This document shows, in pieces, positions 62,327 through 64,000 of a stretch of 64,000 nucleotides of DNA. The DNA comes from Paenibacillus vini (GTDB lineage Bacteria; Bacillota; Bacilli; Paenibacillales; Paenibacillaceae), in NCBI RefSeq assembly GCF_018403325.1, contig NZ_BOSL01000011.1:124001-188000 (forward strand), read 5' to 3'. The position numbers and the translations under genes were made by a program. The notes beneath the pieces were generated by a model. That model had not been told where the DNA came from. It saw nothing but the letters and a program-made list of their open reading frames with translations, and searched no databases. Each line of letters begins with the position of its first letter. The stretch's first letter is position 1.

Positions 62327-63418
62327 TTGAAAGTCCCTTTAAAGAAAAATATCAGCTTCGCCTACAATGAGGCGTTTGAATTGATCGTCATGATGGGCAT
62401 GATTGCCTGCGAGCCCCAGATGGTCAAGACGGCCGAAGAGTACCGCATTGAGCTCGATCCGCTGAACAAAGAAATATTTACGGATGCCGTGAACAAAATG
62501 TCTCCGCATATGCTTCGGGAATTGCAGTTTTTCTTCGGGTATGACTTTTTTCATAAGGCATTGGATTATGCCTTCTATGAATCGATCGCTTCTTCGCGCC
62601 AGCCATTAAGCGCGGTATCCTGGATTGAGCGGCTGGAGGTGGCCGAGGCGTCGGAAATTTCAGTGAACATGGTCTATGGCGTCTACTATGACAAAATGGA
62701 GGAGCTTCTCCAAGGACGCGAATGGGAGGAAATCCGAAAGGATAGGATCGGTCTGATCGAGCGCGTTAAGGCCACACAGCCGCTCGATGAAGTGAAGGAA
62801 GCCCAGGAGCCGTTATTGGAGTGTTTAAGGCATCCGGAAGAAACAAAGCGACGCTATATGATGCTGATCTCTCAATTTTATCGGGATATCTTTGCCGGCT
62901 GGTCCGAGGTGATCCGCGAGGAAAGCGAACGGGCGCTGGACCGGTATGAGGCGTTTTTTAAAGGGGATCCCGAGCGGTTTATCCGGGAAATTCATAAAAG
63001 CGAGCCGGAGATTTTTCAAGTACCGTCAACCATCCATATCAGCTTCGTTTCACAGGTTGGCAATCACCATATTTGGCCCTTTGAGGCATCCCATTTTTGG
63101 GTCATATTCGGCGTTTTCAACGACCGGGTGTTTGGGCCTGCTGCGGATCGGGAGAAGGCGGAGCTGTTTTTCAAGGCGCTATCGGATAAGCGGCGGATCG
63201 ATTTCATCATGCTGCTCCGGGAACGGCCGAGGTATGGCAGCGAGCTTGCGGCGGAGCTGGGCATTACCCCGGCCGCGGTGATCTATCATGCGAACTTCTT
63301 TTTCTTCTTGGACCTGGTGGAATTCAGACGCAGCGATCATCGGTTATATTACCATCTCAACAAGGATAGGCTCAGAGAGCTTCTAGCGTTGACGGCGAAA
63401 GTCATGCTGGATGAGTGA
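62327..63418 (+). CDS. Regulator with N-terminal sensor-like domain and C-terminal ArsR winged helix
   Basis: A 363-residue protein from TTG 62327, after TGGAGGTG. The first 270 residues are mostly helical and unlike classic ArsR (ISFAYNEAFELIVMMGMIAC; LRELQFFFGYDFFHKALDYA; WIERLEVAEASEISVNMVYG), then a strand part STIHISFVSQVGNHHIWPFE. The C-terminal 90 residues are the winged helix: ELFFKALSDKRRIDFIMLLR, YGSELAAELGITPAAVIYHA, LDLVEFRRSDHRLYYHLNKD. Domain order is the reverse of the ArsR-type protein at 51860. It may control itself and the exporter that follows. Confidence 0.82.
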   Translation: MKVPLKKNISFAYNEAFELIVMMGMIACEPQMVKTAEEYRIELDPLNKEIFTDAVNKMSPHMLRELQFFFGYDFFHKALDYAFYESIASSRQPLSAVSWIERLEVAEASEISVNMVYGVYYDKMEELLQGREWEEIRKDRIGLIERVKATQPLDEVKEAQEPLLECLRHPEETKRRYMMLISQFYRDIFAGWSEVIREESERALDRYEAFFKGDPERFIREIHKSEPEIFQVPSTIHISFVSQVGNHHIWPFEASHFWVIFGVFNDRVFGPAADREKAELFFKALSDKRRIDFIMLLRERPRYGSELAAELGITPAAVIYHANFFFFLDLVEFRRSDHRLYYHLNKDRLRELLALTAKVMLDE

Positions 63419-63420
63419 AC

Positions 63421-63460
63421 GAATGAGCGAATGAGCGAATGAACGAATGAACGAATGGAC
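63421..63460 (+). repeat. 8-bp tandem repeat
   Basis: Five units of GAATGARC (GAATGAGC, GAATGAGC, GAATGAAC, GAATGAAC, GAATGGAC), continuing the end of the regulator gene (GATGAGTGAAC). Such octamers can gain or lose units by slippage and change the spacing to the ABC gene. Confidence 0.85.
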
Positions 63461-63514
63461 AACAAGGGGGAACTTCTATAGGAAGATAAGGCTGGAGAAG
63501 AAGGGGAGAACGAG

Positions 63515-64000
63515 TTGGAAAAAGAAAATAGGCACGATGAAATCAAAAGGGAGCATGCAATCTCCGTATCCGATGCGCTGAAGCGATTGATCTCGCTTGG
63601 AAGACCGTATTTAGGCAGGTACATCACGTTATGTATTCTAGCCGGAATTCTGTCGGTCTCCGGTGTGTTTCTCGCCGAAAGTCTGCGCAGGATTATCAAT
63701 GCAGCCGTCGATAAGGAAATGTCCGGTCTGATCTCAGGGCTGGTTTTCGCACTTATTGTAGTCGTTACTGACGCGTTGGGCAATTTTATAAGCACGTATT
63801 TATCCGGGACGTTGGAAATCCGCTCGACCGCCAGTTTGCAAGCGACGATTTTGTCTAAGCTTATGCGCTCGAAAACCAGAGAGCTGGAACGATTTCACTC
63901 CGCCGATTTAATCGGACGGATTCAGGATGCAGCACCGGCGGCGCAAACCGGAATTAACGAGAAGACGATCCAATTGTTCGGCAATGTGCTTCAGGTTGTG
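63515..64000 (+). CDS. ABC exporter, membrane-domain part (continues past window)
   Basis: 162 codons are open from TTG 63515 (AAGGGGAG at 63501-63508) to the window end. After a charged N-terminus (MEKENRHDEIKREHAISVSD) come LKRLISLGRPYLGRYITLCI, a helix LAGILSVSGVFLAESLRRII, a second helix SGLISGLVFALIVVVTDALG, and the ABC-membrane signature STASLQATILSKLMRSKTRE with ERFHSADLIGRIQDAAPAAQ. This is the transmembrane domain of a type IV half-transporter of the exporter kind; the ATPase half should follow outside. Linked to the ArsR-type regulator before it. Confidence 0.82.
   Translation, partial: MEKENRHDEIKREHAISVSDALKRLISLGRPYLGRYITLCILAGILSVSGVFLAESLRRIINAAVDKEMSGLISGLVFALIVVVTDALGNFISTYLSGTLEIRSTASLQATILSKLMRSKTRELERFHSADLIGRIQDAAPAAQTGINEKTIQLFGNVLQVV

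Overview
The window looks like a chromosome of a plant-polysaccharide-degrading Paenibacillus-type Bacillota. Supports are strong AGGAGG ribosome binding sites, PBSX (xkd)-type contractile-tail genes, YesM/YesN-type two-component systems, Bacillus-style AraR boxes, CcpA cre sites and a Gram-positive type LexA box. No rRNA, tRNA or CRISPR array was seen.

Region 1 (1-14.5 kb) is a contractile phage-tail locus. It opens with the end of one tail module (tail-fibre C-terminus, tail-fibre-associated protein, XkdX-like protein) followed by a strong terminator at 1298-1326. A second, nearly complete tail module then follows: tail-terminator-like protein, sheath, tube, XkdN chaperone with a canonical A-AAA-AAC -1 frameshift site, tape measure, LysM protein (broken by a frameshift), XkdQ/R/S/T/U homologues, fibre, holin and GH25 endolysin. 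No head genes are visible, so this may be a tailocin-like particle or tandem defective prophages.

Region 2 (14.5-22 kb) holds a 40-residue membrane protein on the minus strand, a two-gene operon under a LexA box, and a catabolic cluster. That cluster is a DUF4127 protein, an amidohydrolase, a DgaE-like ammonia-lyase, a DgaF-like aldolase, a PfkB kinase and a GntR regulator, with twin palindromic operators. It probably handles an amino-sugar acid or related acid that ends in a 2-keto-3-deoxy phospho-sugar.

Region 3 (21.9-23.4 kb) is gene-free. It holds a 200-bp duplicated repeat and a decayed 9-bp minisatellite.

Region 4 (23.4-35.4 kb) is an oligosaccharide cluster: GH130 phosphorylase/hydrolase, lipoprotein solute-binding protein, two permeases, YesM/YesN pair and GH3 glycosidase, then an SDR and a ThuA-like protein.

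Region 5 (35.4-42.6 kb) is the L-arabinose pathway: araA, a 166-bp MITE, araR, araD, araB and an araM homologue, with AraR boxes before araA and araD. An IS3-type transposase scrap marks its end.

Region 6 (42.8-51.8 kb) is a glucuronoxylan-oligosaccharide module: solute-binding protein, GH67 alpha-glucuronidase, two permeases and a second YesM/YesN pair.

Region 7 (51.9-64 kb) is an arabinan module: GH51, solute-binding protein, two permeases, surface-anchored GH43 arabinanase, a second GH51 and a second GH43. It is flanked by two unusual ArsR-type regulators with their helix-turn-helix at opposite ends. Polymer would be cut outside, oligomers imported by ABC transporters, trimmed to arabinose by the intracellular GH51/GH43 enzymes and passed to AraA, AraB and AraD of region 5. 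The window ends inside an ABC exporter gene.
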